Shown: positions 45,620-58,061, counted from the first letter of the stretch. The stretch is DNA of 64,000 nucleotides from Trametopsis cervina (GCA_022385755.1 MU278356.1:62001-126000), one strand, 5' to 3'. The notes: generated by a model not told the origin, from the sequence alone. A program made the numbers and translations.

Positions 45620-46560
45620 AATGCTTGGTTGCGATTGACATCACGAGTTCGATGTTGGATGGGCGGCGCGAAGTACGTAGGGACACTGAGTATCACGAGG
45701 TCAATGTTGGCAGGGCGGCGCGACGTACTGTAGTCACGCGAGCTGGATTACCGAAGAGGGCGGGTTTGGGTACATTGCACGACGACATGACGAGCGTGAG
45801 TGCGAGTGCTTGGTTACAAGGAGCATCACGAGATACAAAGAGGAACAACGGCGCGACGTACTGTAGTCACGCGAGCTGGATTATCGAAGCCTGAGTATGG
45901 TACATTACACGATGACAGTACGATGACTACTAAGTGGAGTAGGCGGATCAAGCAACTGTACAGTTTGGGAAGACGAATGAGCGGGTGGGCGCGAGGGGTG
46001 GCTATTACTGTACAAGGGAGGGGAAGAGTGTTTTGTTATACATGCGGTACGATACTAGGGAGTGGGTAAAAGAACGTCTGGCGACGAAAGTTTAGTCATG
46101 GACAGCCAAGAAGGGGTTTTGTGCGTGTGTATAATTCACACTGGAGTACCGAGACGTGCATTGCACGACACCATGACGAGCGCGAATGCGAGTTCATGAC
46201 AGCACGTCGAACATCACGACACAAAAATAAGACCGTCAGCGCGACGCAGTCACGCGCTTGGTGGATTACCGAAACGGTTGGTGTGGTACATTACACGAAG
46301 ACTACGTGGAGTGGAGTTGGGCGGATCAAGAACTGTACAATTTCAGAAGACGAATGAGCGGGCGGGCGATGCGTATTACAACGAATGCGGTTGTACGGGA
46401 TGGGGAGACGGAGCGGGAGAGTGGGATGTTTTACATAGTGTACAGTACTAAAAGAACGTATGAGGTCCGTGCGATTGCAATAGCGAAGGAGAGTACGAGT
46501 ACGATTTAGCGAGGAAGACAAAGAGAGTTCGTTCGGGGTTTTGTGCGATAATTTACACTG
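45620..46560. repeat. nested direct repeats, two about 380-420 bp units
   Basis: The unit from about 45770 to 46135 and the unit from about 46155 to 46560 share blocks in the same order. These are ATTGCACGAC with CATGACGAGCG; ACGCAGTCACGCG-like or ACTGTAGTCACGCG; GGATTACCGAA or GGATTATCGAA; GGTACATTACACGA; GGCGGATCAAG with AACTGTACA; AGACGAATGAGCGGG; and GGGGTTTTGTGCG near each end. Offsets between copies range from 378 to 422 because of indels. Inside and before unit 1, a shorter block (GGGCGGCGCGA-GTAC with TCACGAGNTCNATGTTGG) is repeated near 45640 and 45690. GACGTACTGTAGTCACGCG occurs near 45721 and again near 45853. Confidence 0.7.
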
Positions 46561-46621
46561 ATAAATACCTCCGTCCCTCCTACACCGACCTTGGGAGGGC
46601 GGGGGAGATGGATGGAGGGGA

Positions 46622-47766
46622 TCAGCGGATCAAGCTCCAACCCCGCCCATGCCCGCTGTGGTCGTCGCGAAAGTCGATAAAGTTCGCGCCGACGACAGCA
46701 CCAGCACTGCTTCTCTCCGCCCGTTTTGCGCTCGTGTTCGCACCGTCATAGGGCGGGGGCGCGCGTGAGGTCCAGGGGAGGTCGTATGAGGGGAGGACTG
46801 CTGAGTCTGGTGAGAAGAGTCCCTCGTCCTCCTCATCCTCATCCTCCTCGACGTCGATGTCCGACTCGTCGAACTCGGAATCAGAATCGAAATGACTGCT
46901 GAGCCTCCCCTCGTTCTCGAATTCGAGTTCATCGTCTTCATCCGTCATGCTCATAAAGTTGCGCGGCAGCTCCAGCTCGATGGGGCGGGAGCGGTGCGGG
47001 GACCGGCCTTCGAGCGCTGCGAGCGCCTCGGCGCGCGAGCTCGATGATCCGTATTCGTATTCATGCTCGGATGAAGATGAGGACGAAGAAGAGTGGAAGA
47101 AAGAAGCGGTGAGCGGGGGCGTAGGCGGGGGTGAGATGTCGAAGTATGAGATCCTTTCGTCTGCGAGTGGTGGGGAGGAGCGGCGCGAGCTGGCGATTGG
47201 TTTGGGGAGTGCGGGGACGGGGACTAGGATCAGGTTCTCGGGGCGGCGGTGCGGGATCGCGGGGAGGGATGCTAAGGGGGCAGGTTTTGCGCAGGGGACG
47301 CGGGCGTGTTCGAGTGAAGATTTGCGGAGGGCTGGTGTTGAGCGTTGTCTGCGCGCGTCGGTGAGCTTAGGTAGCAAGAGAAGGAGAACGGGGAGGGGGG
47401 TACGTACAATGTGAGTGTTGATTTGCGCGAGATGCTCGAAGACTCTCCGCTCTCGCTGCTCTTATTCGCCTTATGGTGGTGGTGGCGGCGTCGCCCCGAG
47501 CTCTCGAGTGTCAAGAACGAGTACCCGGCGTCCTCGCGGCCCTTGAACGACAGCTCAGTTGCGCTGCGCGGGCGCGATAGCGATAGCGATGAGGAGGAGG
47601 CGGAGGCGGAGGCGAGGGTGGATGTGTTGATGGTCATGCTCAGGGGCAGACTCCTGTGTGTTGTTGGTCTTCGCGGCTGCGGCTCCTGCGGCGCTGAGCT
47701 GGTGTTGGACAGGAGGCCGGAGGAGAAGAAGGGCGAGTAGTGCGAGAGGAGCGTCGCGCAGGCCAT
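46622..47766 (-). CDS. Ser-rich acidic protein, unknown function
   Basis: Two exons (47408-47766 and 46622-47348) flank a 59-nt GTACGT...CAG intron and give 361 residues; the junction reads STLTLQRSTPALRKSS. The N-terminal half is Ser-rich with a block reading ATELSFKGREDAGYSFLTLESS and a run of four His. The middle has Pro-rich and Ser-rich runs (HSSSSSSSSEHEYEYGSSSS). Then comes an acidic stretch (DSDSEFDESDIDVEEDEDEEDEG) and a C-terminal segment that looks more conserved (LPSYDLPWTSRAPPPYDG, ANFIDFRDDHSGHGRGWSLIR). PPPY is a possible WW-domain ligand. The protein is probably disordered; no family was recognised. Confidence 0.68.
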
Positions 47767-49936
47767 GGCGGTCGTAGCGTAGTGGCTTGATGCGAGGGCG
47801 CCGTCGGAGGAGGAGGGATGGATGATGAGGAGACGGAGGACATGGTAGGCGGGGAGGGCAGGGGCTACTTATATTTCTGCGTAGTGCAAATGCACGGGTG
47901 TGGCTTTCCGGCGTACACACACTAAAAGTTTACAGTGCAAGCAGAACGAGCAACTCGAGACGCGAGACGCGAGATCAGGGCGGGAGGATCTTAATTGGAA
48001 TCTCGCAGTTCGTTCGTTAGTGCAGGCCCAGGGGATCGGCCAGATTGCGCGGGTGTCATGAACATGTCACGCACTTGGCTAGGAGTTGGCGGTGGGTGTT
48101 GTCACGCTCACGCTGTGACTAGCGTGAAACGTGTCATTGGCTGTGACGTGCTCGCTCCCAAGCCCCTGCCTGCCGCCTTGCCCAAGCCCTCGCCTGCGCA
48201 GACAATAGAGATGCTTCCGGGCGCTGCTTCACCACGATCGCTGAGCACAATACACTGTGCCAATTTGCTCTCAATTTTTGCTCCCCTCCCAGTCAGTAGT
48301 TCAGGAGCTCGTCGGGCACAGCGGCTGGCATGCGAAAATATCGCGGAAGCGAGATGCTGAGATATTCGAGTCCGAGCTCGCGCGGACGTTCGAGCGGCTC
48401 GTGGAGGATATAGCAAATGATTTAGGACAGCTATGGAAAGGATTGAGATGAGTCGTTCGGGGCCATCTGCGCCCGATAACACGAGTTCGTATTCCACGTC
48501 AGTCACTACGCGACATCAGCCACCATCTGCCTTTAATCTTCAATCTCAACTGTTACCCCAACCGCTCACCGCTCTACAGTACAGTGCAGTGGTTGATGCG
48601 AGCGGCGCGTACATTTTACAGTGCGGAGGTCGAAGCACGCCAGTGAATCAAGTCGCCGTATACGAAACGAGCGGACGATATGCAAGGAATGGCGGGAGGG
48701 TCAACGCACCGCTAGTGCCGATCTGCGCGATTACAGTACCACCACCCAGTTCTCCCGCCGTCCCATCGTCCGACGCATTCGGTTCGTCGGGCACCAGCGG
48801 CGCGTCTAATCTTCAGCCACACACCATCGACTGTCGCGCTATCGATATCCGCACCGTCATTCCGTGCTGCACTTAGCTTGCACTTGGCGGGCATTCTCGC
48901 TGTAATGTCATTTCGCCGGGGTATCGAGCAACTCCTATCGTATCGACAAACGTTCCGTGCCAGCGTACTGTACTTATCGTCGGCAACTGGCAACTGGCAA
49001 CTAGCTCACTGCACAAAATCTGGACGGAGCCAGGAGCGGCGAGGCTGCAGCAGGATCCGACTCGAGTTTGGTATAAGCGCGAATACGATGTCAGCACCGA
49101 TTCGACATCGACATTTGGCGGGTTCTCTCGTAAGTGACGGTGCGCAATGCTGTGTCTTTGTCTGAGCGCGTCGAAACAGGGTTAGCACGGTTCTCCTCAC
49201 AACAGCATCCGTCCGCGAAAATAAAATAAAATAACGTCGGTAACTTCGGTCAGTGATCGCAGCTCCCACAGGCGCTGGCATGGGCGGTGAAACCGGCGAA
49301 TGCTCACCACCTTTGACTGCTTGCTTGCATACATTCAACTGGAGACTTTTTGCGCCCAGGATGGCATCAGGACGAATGCGATTGTTGGAATGATTTTCAA
49401 GCGTGTCGGGAGATGTCTGCAGGCTGGCATCTTGGAGAACAACCTGCAATATCGCTCTCCGATGTGAAGATACACAAAGTGGTGCGCCTCCGCTTCTTCT
49501 CAGCTCTGTGCTCCGTATACTGTTGATTGATATCTCTGGATTCAGATGTGGATGTGTGGCCCCTAAATACACAATCTTTCCAACAAAGCGTATCTCACAA
49601 GAGAGATAGTGGTGCCAACATACCTCCTGATGAGTTCACCTACCACACCACTGTAAATTCTTCCGGCCGCTCGTACGTCAAACATGCATAGACACCCGTT
49701 GATTGCGTCCTACAGTACAGTAATTGCCCGCTGCGAAGTGAGTCATCACCATGCATCATTCGCGTCTATCTCTCCTCCTCGTCTCCTCTCCTCGACGAAT
49801 GTTCATGTTTGTAACCATACTGCACGCTCCGCCCCCGCGCAGCCTAACCCTCTTCATCTTTCAACTCACATGTCTTCTTTACACGCTTGGGGCTGATTAT
49901 GATTACACAGCGCGGCGCCGCACGAGATCTCCCGTG

Positions 49937-50092
49937 TGATGCATGAATAAGTGCATTCGATACGTTCGTCGTTTGCTCGCTTTGTTGATCGCGTGTTTCT
50001 AAGCGTCGCGCAGGATCTGTGGTCCACGGCGGTAATGCATGAATAATTGCATTCGATGTGTGCGTTCTCTGTACGGTGTGCTGATCGACTGG
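49937..50092. repeat. pair of about 55-bp direct repeats, 96 bp apart
   Basis: ATGCATGAATAA(G/T)TGCATTCGAT, followed by (A/G)(C/T)GT(T/G)CGT and a GTTGATCG/GCTGATCG end, occurs at about 49939-49991 and 50035-50090. The first 18 bases of each copy also form an imperfect hairpin (ATGCA...TGCAT). Confidence 0.6.
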
Positions 50093-50354
50093 TATCATAT
50101 TTTACAGCGGCGTACGTTTATCACGACGGAGAGCGGAGAGCGGTGGTATGTGTACTGCTCTGCTTGACGAATATTGAACTCATAACTGTAGGTTCTTGAT
50201 CTAAAGTATGTTCTCTAACAATATCACGGTGCGCATTTACTCAGCCACCTCCCCCATGATGCATCTACTTGGGCCACAGCATCATGATCCCACAGTACCT
50301 TCATCACAAGAACGGAGCACGGTGGCCTATACGCGCCTCGCACTCGCACTCGTT

Positions 50355-50580
50355 CAGAAGCCGCGGTGAATGACTGCGTAGATCATGATGATCTCCCGCC
50401 CAGTTCTCGCATCCTTCGGGGTGCTTGGTTTTCTGCTACGGCCATGATTCCTAGGGCCTCAGACAAACACATGCGCCTTCCACAGACGCAGAAGCCCTGC
50501 GCAAACCATGATGATCTCCCGCTGAGGCTCTCATATCCTCCGGGGTATCAGGTTTGTGGCTACGTGTGCCGCTCTGGTCC
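50355..50580. repeat. pair of about 90-bp direct repeats, about 123-133 bp apart
   Basis: CAGAAGCC, then CATGATGATCTCCCGC, then TCTC(G/A)CATCCT or TCTCATATCCT, CGGGGT, GGTTT and CTACG occur in the same order at 50355-50445 and 50488-50575. Copies differ by about a fifth of positions and a few indels. Confidence 0.6.
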
Positions 50581-52330
50581 TTGGTATGTACTTTAAACTC
50601 AACTCTTAATTGTTGCTCTTACTCTTACCGGCGGCGCGTGCAGATCAAGTATTGAATGCTAAACGAGTTGAAGGCGCGCCGCCGGACGTCTATATCTAAT
50701 CCTGGATTCTGCAGATCGCATTTCGACGCGTCGGGACAACATGAAAGATGTTATATGGCGCTCCGCTATAGAGCGACACAAAGGAGCTGTTGAACCTTCC
50801 GTGTTTTCTTGTGTGCAAGGAACCCCGCCCGAGGTTCTTCGAGCAATTGATACAGTACAGGTGATCCGTCGCTGGCGTTGATCGGGGTGTCATAGCTCGT
50901 TACGCGAGTAGTGGCTACAACGTCCACAGATCTATGTAGCACAGTACAGTAAGCATTTTGTTCCTGAAACCAAAAAGCACTCCTCAATAGCATGATTCCC
51001 CCCTCAATGCTGTACATCTATTTTGAGCGGCATCACCAGACATGGGGCTCGCTGTGCAGTCTTATCAAGTATGTGTGTGTCACGCTCCATCCAAGTGTGC
51101 TGATTATGAGCGTGTTCGGTAATATATCTCAATAGAGGTTGATTTGGAGTACTGTATGCTTCGAGACGTGATTCGACGGATTGATGAATCAGTACGCATC
51201 CCGCAGATGTGCACAGCTATCTCACCCACTGGCATCTGATCTCGTGCACGTCGAACGACCACAACGACGTTGATGACTCCGAAATCGTGTCGTGTGAGAG
51301 GACCTTTCGTAGCTAAAATAATATTCCAGGTGGCGGCACAGAATTGCTCATAGGAGGACCAGGAGACGGCTTGAACACTATACTTGCCTAAACGGGTTAC
51401 CTCAATGTAAGCAACACTCTTAAACTCTACTCAGCATTACATCTCCATCTAGGAACGTAACTGGACTGTGACAGACACGCAAACGTTCCACTACAAATAA
51501 GAGTGTCAAGTGAACGGCTTGCGCAAGGCCTAGCTTTTACGCCTCGGTCCCGTTCGGACAAAAGATGGCAACGCAGTACAGTAGCGCATGATCTTCGATG
51601 TCGAGTCTAAGTGGGACGTAAACTTCAAGCTGTAGAACTGTAGAGCCTGTAGACTGGCCAAAATACAAATAGAACCCACATAACGAGCGGAAAGTCGAAG
51701 ATGTTGTCAGGAAGATCGATGCATGACAGTCTCGAGAAAGACATCATGTCGAGGATAAGCAGAGTAAATCAGATGCTGCCGTTTCAGTCTCCGGGCCTCG
51801 GTACAGGCAGTGCGAGGACGAGGGAGAGCTGGCTTGGCAACAAATACGCTTTCCCAACAATCTCAACGGAATAGCGGTGGGATGTCCGAATGCTGCGCTC
51901 TCACTAGATATAACGAAAAAGGAACAATCAGTACCTGGTGCCTAGCACTGCATACCAATCTCGAGGAGACCGCTCCCTTGTTCCTTCGTGCAGCAGCAAG
52001 CACGAGCACGAGCTCTACGAGCCAAGCGATCTGAAGCTCGACACGCGCCAGGCTAGGTTTAGCAGCCCGCCGAGGGCTCCGATAGACTTGCAAGACACCG
52101 CGAACGCTGATCAAGAAAAGATTACGCAGTTGATTCGAATACTGATGCCAAAGAAAGTACAAAATAAAGACGACTGGTGAAAAACTTGTAGCAGGGTGTC
52201 CGTGGCGACCGGGGGCTGGGTTCATCGTAGGAAGGAAGTGGTAGCGGGTACTGCGAACGGGGGAGTTTACGACGGGGTATGGCAGCGCACGATGCGATGC
52301 CCGTCGAAAGTCGGTGGATGGAGGGCAGTC

Positions 52331-52798
52331 TTACGACTTCCAGATGAGGATGGCGAGCGTGCCGATATAGAAGTAGATGAAGTGTTTTGTTTCTGCAGCG
52401 CACAGTCAGTCCAAAAGCTCGTGTCAGGCGGTGGTATGAACCGACATATCGCCATGTACCACGACGCGAACGCATACGAATGCGTCGGCGCGTGACGACG
52501 ACGATGATCGATACCGACGGGGTGAAAACTCACCATGCGTGACATAGCTCCCAAAGTTCTTGCCCACGACGACGTGCCACGTAGGCCCGTGTCGTCGGTC
52601 GAACTCCTTCTTGATCTGCGCCGCAATGTCCTTCTCGATGTTGTACTTTTCGAGCGCGACAGACGCGACGTCGACCGCCTCCTGCTGCATCTCCTCGCTC
52701 ATGTCGACGTTCTTGATGACGGCCTTGGGGCCCGATCCGTTGGGCGCAGACGACGTCTCTGTCGCTGAGGACGTGGGTGCGTCGAGCTTCTCGGACAT
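52331..52798 (-). CDS. DYN2: dynein light chain LC8
   Basis: Two exons (52534-52798 and 52331-52392) total 327 nt and give 108 residues. The junction, donor GTGAGT after YVTH and acceptor CTGCAG, reads [15 protein letters not shown], exactly the LC8 core strand. Family marks are [47 protein letters not shown] and the C-terminal [18 protein letters not shown]8 forms a dimer that binds dynein intermediate chain and many other short linear motifs in cytoplasm and nucleus. The N-terminus carries about 20 extra residues (Ser, Thr, Ala) compared with the usual 89-residue protein, common in fungi. It is one of the most certain calls in the window. Confidence 0.95.
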
Positions 52799-53964
52799 GG
52801 TGTATTACGGCGAAAGTGAGAGTGGTGGGTGTGGGGCGATATCGAGCTGTTGTGAAAGACGATGACAGGTGAGTTACGCGTCGTCTTATATCGCGCGAGA
52901 CGGGCTTGCCTTGCGGGGAGCTCGAGGAGGACGTATGTCTTTTAGGCTATGTGTTTTGTAAAAGTGACTGAGTCCTGCAACCGCGAGGCAGACGGCGAAA
53001 CGCAGACACGTGGCAGATTGGTGGTCGCGTGTGCCGCTTTAGGAAGGTGCTTTGGTCTTGCGCCTCGACCTCCACCACGTTCACCGTCTTCGCACACGCG
53101 CAAGCATGCATGAAGACCTCGCGATATTCATTAGAGAAGCACATAAAGTATGAGACAGCCTTTTGCGCAGCTAGGATACCATTATTTTGCCTGACTCTAT
53201 AACCTCTGCTGCACACCACTGATGCACGATGCATAACTCGGAGATGTGTGAGCAGATAAGCAATCATCTTACATCCAGATTAACGCGATGGGTATGTCAT
53301 TGCAACACGCATTTACCGTGTGTACAGGGTCTAGTACGTGTTCTTCTTACGATTAATCGATTTACTCGACTGGCGTCAGGTGCATGCATACATTGCATCG
53401 GTGTGGCACTGTGTCTGGGAGTTCTCTTATACGAGTTCGAAACGCATGTCGTTTGTTGTGTGAGGTATGGAAGATTCCCGTGCAATGCACAACTCACCGA
53501 AATTTAAAGGTGCGGAGTAATTTCGAGCAGTGATTCTTCTAACGTGGTGCCTCCATGTCAATGTGTGTCCTTCATTTCCATCGATATCACAGGAGAGAAC
53601 TCCCGTCAGACGAAGTAGCTAGCCTGTTAAGCGTGAGCATTGTGCTCGACCCGTGTGTACACTAGCATTGGACAACTGTAAGATGGGGGTCAAACGATTT
53701 GTCGAGGTTTCGGGTTTGTCATCATTCGCGAGCAGAACTCGGTGAGGAATTCAGATTGATTGGGAAAGAATGGATACACGGCTTCGGGAAGGTTTCCTAC
53801 ATGATCAGAAGTAGTTCTATGTCATAGACCGGACTAGTACGATATTATGGCGACAACATACAACATAGTATGAATCCGACTTGATGACGATCTCACAACA
53901 GAAAGGAGAGGCAAAAATACAAACAAAACATACAACACAGTGCTATCTACGGACCCAGAATCAC
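52799..53964. other. about 1.2 kb between LC8 and KAP123, no gene seen
   Basis: The stretch contains the dynein light-chain promoter on its left and the 3' region of KAP123 on its right. Short frames on both strands overlap and have no recognised product. Confidence 0.4.
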
Positions 53965-56900
53965 CTATGCACCCGATAAGAACACGCTCAAGCCGGCCGC
54001 CTGCACCTTCGCAGGCTCCTCAGCGTTCAACACGTTGACCAGTCTGATCAGGTCACCCCTGATCTCGTCGCCGATTTGGTCAGGCGCACTCGGGTCGAGA
54101 ACGTGGGCGAACAGCTGGAGGAGTTTGTCCAGGTATGGACGGAGGAGCTGCGGTTGGGTGTTGAAGAGGTGGAAGATGGCGCGGAAGAGGGGTCGGTTCT
54201 CAAGGTAATCCTGAGTGAGAGGGACGGCATCGAGCAGAACAGGGAGGACCTGATCGAGAGGGAGGGCGGACGCGTTCTTGAACACCAGCCGGGAGACAGC
54301 ACCAACGGCGTTATCACGAGCGTTGAGCTTGGCTGAAGGTGAGTCAGGTGGAACAGTGAACAAGGGACGGTAGGCAGTAAGGAGGGTGAGGTATTGCGGC
54401 GCGAGGTCCATCAAAGAGTGCTCGACGAGCAATCCGGATGCGAAGGCGGCATTGGTCTGAACCTCGGGATCAGGGTCGGAGAGGGCACGGTAGAAGAGAT
54501 CAAGCAAGGGGGCAGTGTGGTCTGTAACGGCGTCCTTCAGGCCAGCAATGATCTCTGAGAGGGCGCCGATGGCAGATGACCGGTCACTCAGCGACCGTGT
54601 CTTTTTCTATTTGAAGATGGATGTCAGCTCAGGGACGAGAAGGAATGAAAGTGATAAACGCACGTAGTATTTCGCAATGAGTTTGAAGAAGGTGGGGAAG
54701 GCGGAGGCGAAATCACGGCCAAGAGCGTTAGCCAGCGAAGCTACAAGGTCTCCGGCGGCGGAGATAAGGATGGAATCGTATTCAGCGGAGTCCTCAGGTG
54801 CTTCCTCGGCCTCGTCTTGGTCAGGGTCCTGCTGGCACAATGATTTCTGGTCGAGAATCTGGATAGCAACGTTGGCGATAGTTTCCAGACCTAGATGCGT
54901 GATTGAGTTACTCGTTTGAACATAAATATGACAAAAGACTTACGGCCTTCCAAAAGACCAGGGCCGACTTTGTTGATTGTCTCAGCGAGCCCGATGCACA
55001 GGCTGGCCACGACCTTCCTGTGAACAGAGCAGTATGTCAGTATGTGGACAAAGAAGCGTCGATGCAAGAAGAGTTCAGTTTGATAATCGCGTTAGTCTCT
55101 TTCGCCATTTTGGCGTCGAAGTGAGCTGAGTTTACGAAAATTTCTCATCATGACGATAGCTTCTGGGCCACCGAAAACAAAGAAACCAGTACTCACTTGT
55201 TATCCTCAGTCTCGTAGAGGTCCAGCAGAGGAGGGATGATGTGCTCGATGAGCTCCTTGACGCGAGGCTCCAGCGGGTGCACAACCTCCTTACCAGCAAC
55301 CCACTCTTGAGGGCTGCTGAGCTCGTAGAAGGATCGGATCATCTCGAGCAGGGAGTCGGTAGCAGATTTTCGGATTCCATCGTAGTAGTGCGAGAGCTGG
55401 CTGACAAGCTCGATCGTGCACTGTTCTATGTACGGCAAGAAGTGCTGGTTGGTTGACGCAAAGATGCCGCCGATGGTGTCAGCGGCAATCTCCTTCTCGA
55501 TGCAGATAGTGCTGTTAACATCGAGCATCTTGTCGATGTCGACAGTGATGTCCTCGATATCAGGGTTGTTGTCGTTGATGGTGATAGCGTTCGAAGGAGA
55601 GGAACCGGAAGCGAAGCTGGCGGCAGCGTCTGCATTCGAGCCTGTAGATGCCAACCATCAGCGGATGCTACACGGATGTGTATAATAGACGTACCGGTGA
55701 CACCTGAATCCTCACCGTGCTCAGCTTGCTGCAAGCTAGTGATAAGAGCAGGGACGACATTCGGCAGGTATGGCGCGAACTCTTCGCCGAACACGCGGGA
55801 CATGACACCAAAGAACAGGAAGCTGCACTCGCGCAGTCTCGCACTGCCCAGCTCGATACCAGCAAAGGCCTGCTTCATCATCTCCGGGAAGTACGGAGTG
55901 AAGACCTCCTTTCCGACGGCCTCAGCGAATGTACCGATGGCGTCCATGGTGATACCACGGAGCTCCTGCTCCTCGCCTTCACCGACGAGGGTAAGGAAAT
56001 GCTGGAAGTGGTTCATGGTAGGCTGGAAATACGGCAGGAACCTCTCTTTCGACGCGTGGGCGGCACTGCCGATAGCGCCGATGATAACCGACTTGATGGG
56101 TATGGGGGCGGTCTCAAGGAGGCCAGCAAGACGCTCCATGATGAGGGGGAGGTATTGGTCAATCACGTCGTTGAGGATTTCGAGAAGTGCGTCCAGCGCT
56201 GAACACGCCGACCGTTGGGTGGCGGGGTCATTCACGAGTTGCATGATGGTCTGGAGGAAAGTTTATTATCGGAGCACTTGAGCTGCGAGAATGAATACTT
56301 ACTGGGACTAGGACTGCGTGCTTGGCAATACACTCCTCCTCCAACCATTCACACAGACAGCTGACAGCGACACATGATGCCTTACGAACGGAGGCATCGG
56401 AGTCGGCGAGACCAGTCTCGACGAGCGGCCAAACCTGGTTCATCAAGGGGGTCATGAACTCACTGCATCCCTCTACGCTGACACCAAGAGCGAGGATGGC
56501 TGCGCGGCGGGCAGTGGGATCGCTCGAGGAGAAGTATTGCTGGATGAGGTGGCTGAGTGGGGGGAAGACTTGTGTAGGGGGAAGCGATGTAGCGAGACCA
56601 TCGATGATACGGAGGGCAGACTACAAGAACGCATGTAAGACCAGAGACATATGTGGTGAGGAGCAAGAAGGACTCACTCGGCAAGGAGCATCTTCGTCAG
56701 TGTCCTCAGGCTCTTCCTCGGTGGCAATGGGCATAAGGCCCTCGAGGATGGCAGCGGCCAAGTTGTTGCTTTGAACCTTCGACTTTTTGCTAGGAAGTTG
56801 CATGCGGTGAGTTCATGTCGTATATCAGCCTCCGTGGATACTCACTATTGTACAGTCCAGTTCAAAGCATTAAGGGAGAGGATTCGCAACTCGTCATCGT

Positions 56901-58061
56901 AATTGCGGTTACCACCACATTGCAGGAGGAATTGAGCAAGTTGAGGGATATGTTGGCTGAGCAGGGGAATTTCCTGCAGAAAACCGACTTAACAAATGGT
57001 CACATCGAGCGGAACATAAACTCACGAGGATGAGGAGAGTCTCGAGAACGTCGAAAAGTTGGCGAGCACCCTGCTCGTTACCTGACTCCACACACTGTCC
57101 AATGACAGTGATCATAGAAGGAAGGAGGGTCTGGAAAGATTTCTGGAAAAAGAAGAGAGTCAGTTAAGATCCGCAGCAAACTACACCGTCTACTGACTAT
57201 GTCTTCTCTATCTGTAGAGTCTATGTATTGAGCAATGACACCCAGTGCTCTATAGACAAACCATTAATAAACCTAGTAGCTATTGCGTTAGGAGAGTAAC
57301 TCACCTGACTGTCGTTACTCGCACTTCTGCGCTCTCGGGATCTTGGATGAGATGTTCGAAAACGCGGAACAGACTTTGAAGATGCGACTCGAAACCCTCT
57401 ACGATGTTTTCAAGGACCGTGAATAGGATGTAGATGCCAACTTCTCGATGAGCCACATGTTCAGACGCGCATGTTTGCTCCAGGAATGGGAGGAGTTGAT
57501 TCCACTGGCCAAGCGGTACCTCGATGCTTGCGATAGCAGCCACGACACGCGCAGCAGAATGGCGCACAAGGTTACTGCAGCACAATCAAAGGTGAGAAAA
57601 AAAGGATAAAGGGCTCTACAGATAGCGTACTTTGGCTCAGCCAAGATCACTTCGGGCAACTTCGCCTTTATCTGGTCGCGTTCTTCTGCGGAGCATTGCA
57701 CCCACAGATCGCCACTATTTTGTGATATACGCTTGCGCAACTCGACGGCAGCAAGTTGTCGCACCTACACGCGATACACGAAGAAGTCAGATGTCGCGAA
57801 CTTGATCGCCAAGAATCGAACTGACAGGCTGTTCTGGCGTGCTAGCGATGATGCTCGCGAGGGCTGGAATGCATGCCGCGTTTTTGTAGTAATCTTTGTT
57901 CAAATGAGTAGTGGCCTGCCGAAGAACGACGCGGTCAGAGGAGAGATAAATGAGACGATCGATGTACGCACGGCTTTCAACTGCACAGTATCGTTTGAGG
58001 TCGACTGCAAAAGCAGGTTGTACAGGCCTTGGACGAAGTTCTGCTGCATGACAGTCAACAT
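53965..58061 (-). CDS. KAP123: importin-beta family karyopherin Kap123 / importin-4
   Basis: The gene has about ten small introns. I prefer ATG 58061 (MLTVMQQNFVQGLYNLLLQS); an intron with donor GTGCGT then joins LKA to ATTHLNKDYYKNAACIPAL, a typical karyopherin N-terminus. The next exon carries RQLAAVELRKRI with the W of an importin-beta N-terminal domain, used to bind RanGTP. The rest is HEAT-repeat solenoid (HSAARVVAAIASIEV, PLGQWNQLLPFLEQTC, ASVRKASCVAVSCLCEWLEE, QRSACSALDALLEILNDVI, GIRKSATDSLLEMIRSFYE, EVQTNAAFASGLLVEHS). It ends FLSGA. Yeast Kap123 imports ribosomal proteins and histones H3/H4 into the nucleus. The order of regions fits Kap123 better than Kap95 or Kap121. Confidence 0.87.

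Larger units (their letters stand above)
47767..52330. other. 4.5-kb gene-poor stretch with short degenerate repeats
   Basis: No ORF here has convincing protein composition. The longest, 48433-48876 plus strand, overlaps equally long antisense frames. The stretch contains small diverged direct repeats (described separately) and many copies of the short words ACAGTACAG or TACTGTA. I see no transposase, reverse transcriptase, terminal inverted repeats or target-site duplications. The last about 150 bp should include the 3' region of the dynein light-chain gene. Confidence 0.4.

Noticed and set aside
48433..48876. 147-codon Ser/Pro-rich plus-strand frame
   Set aside because: It overlaps similar antisense frames, contains the repeated ACAGTACAG word, and lacks splice partners or a known domain.
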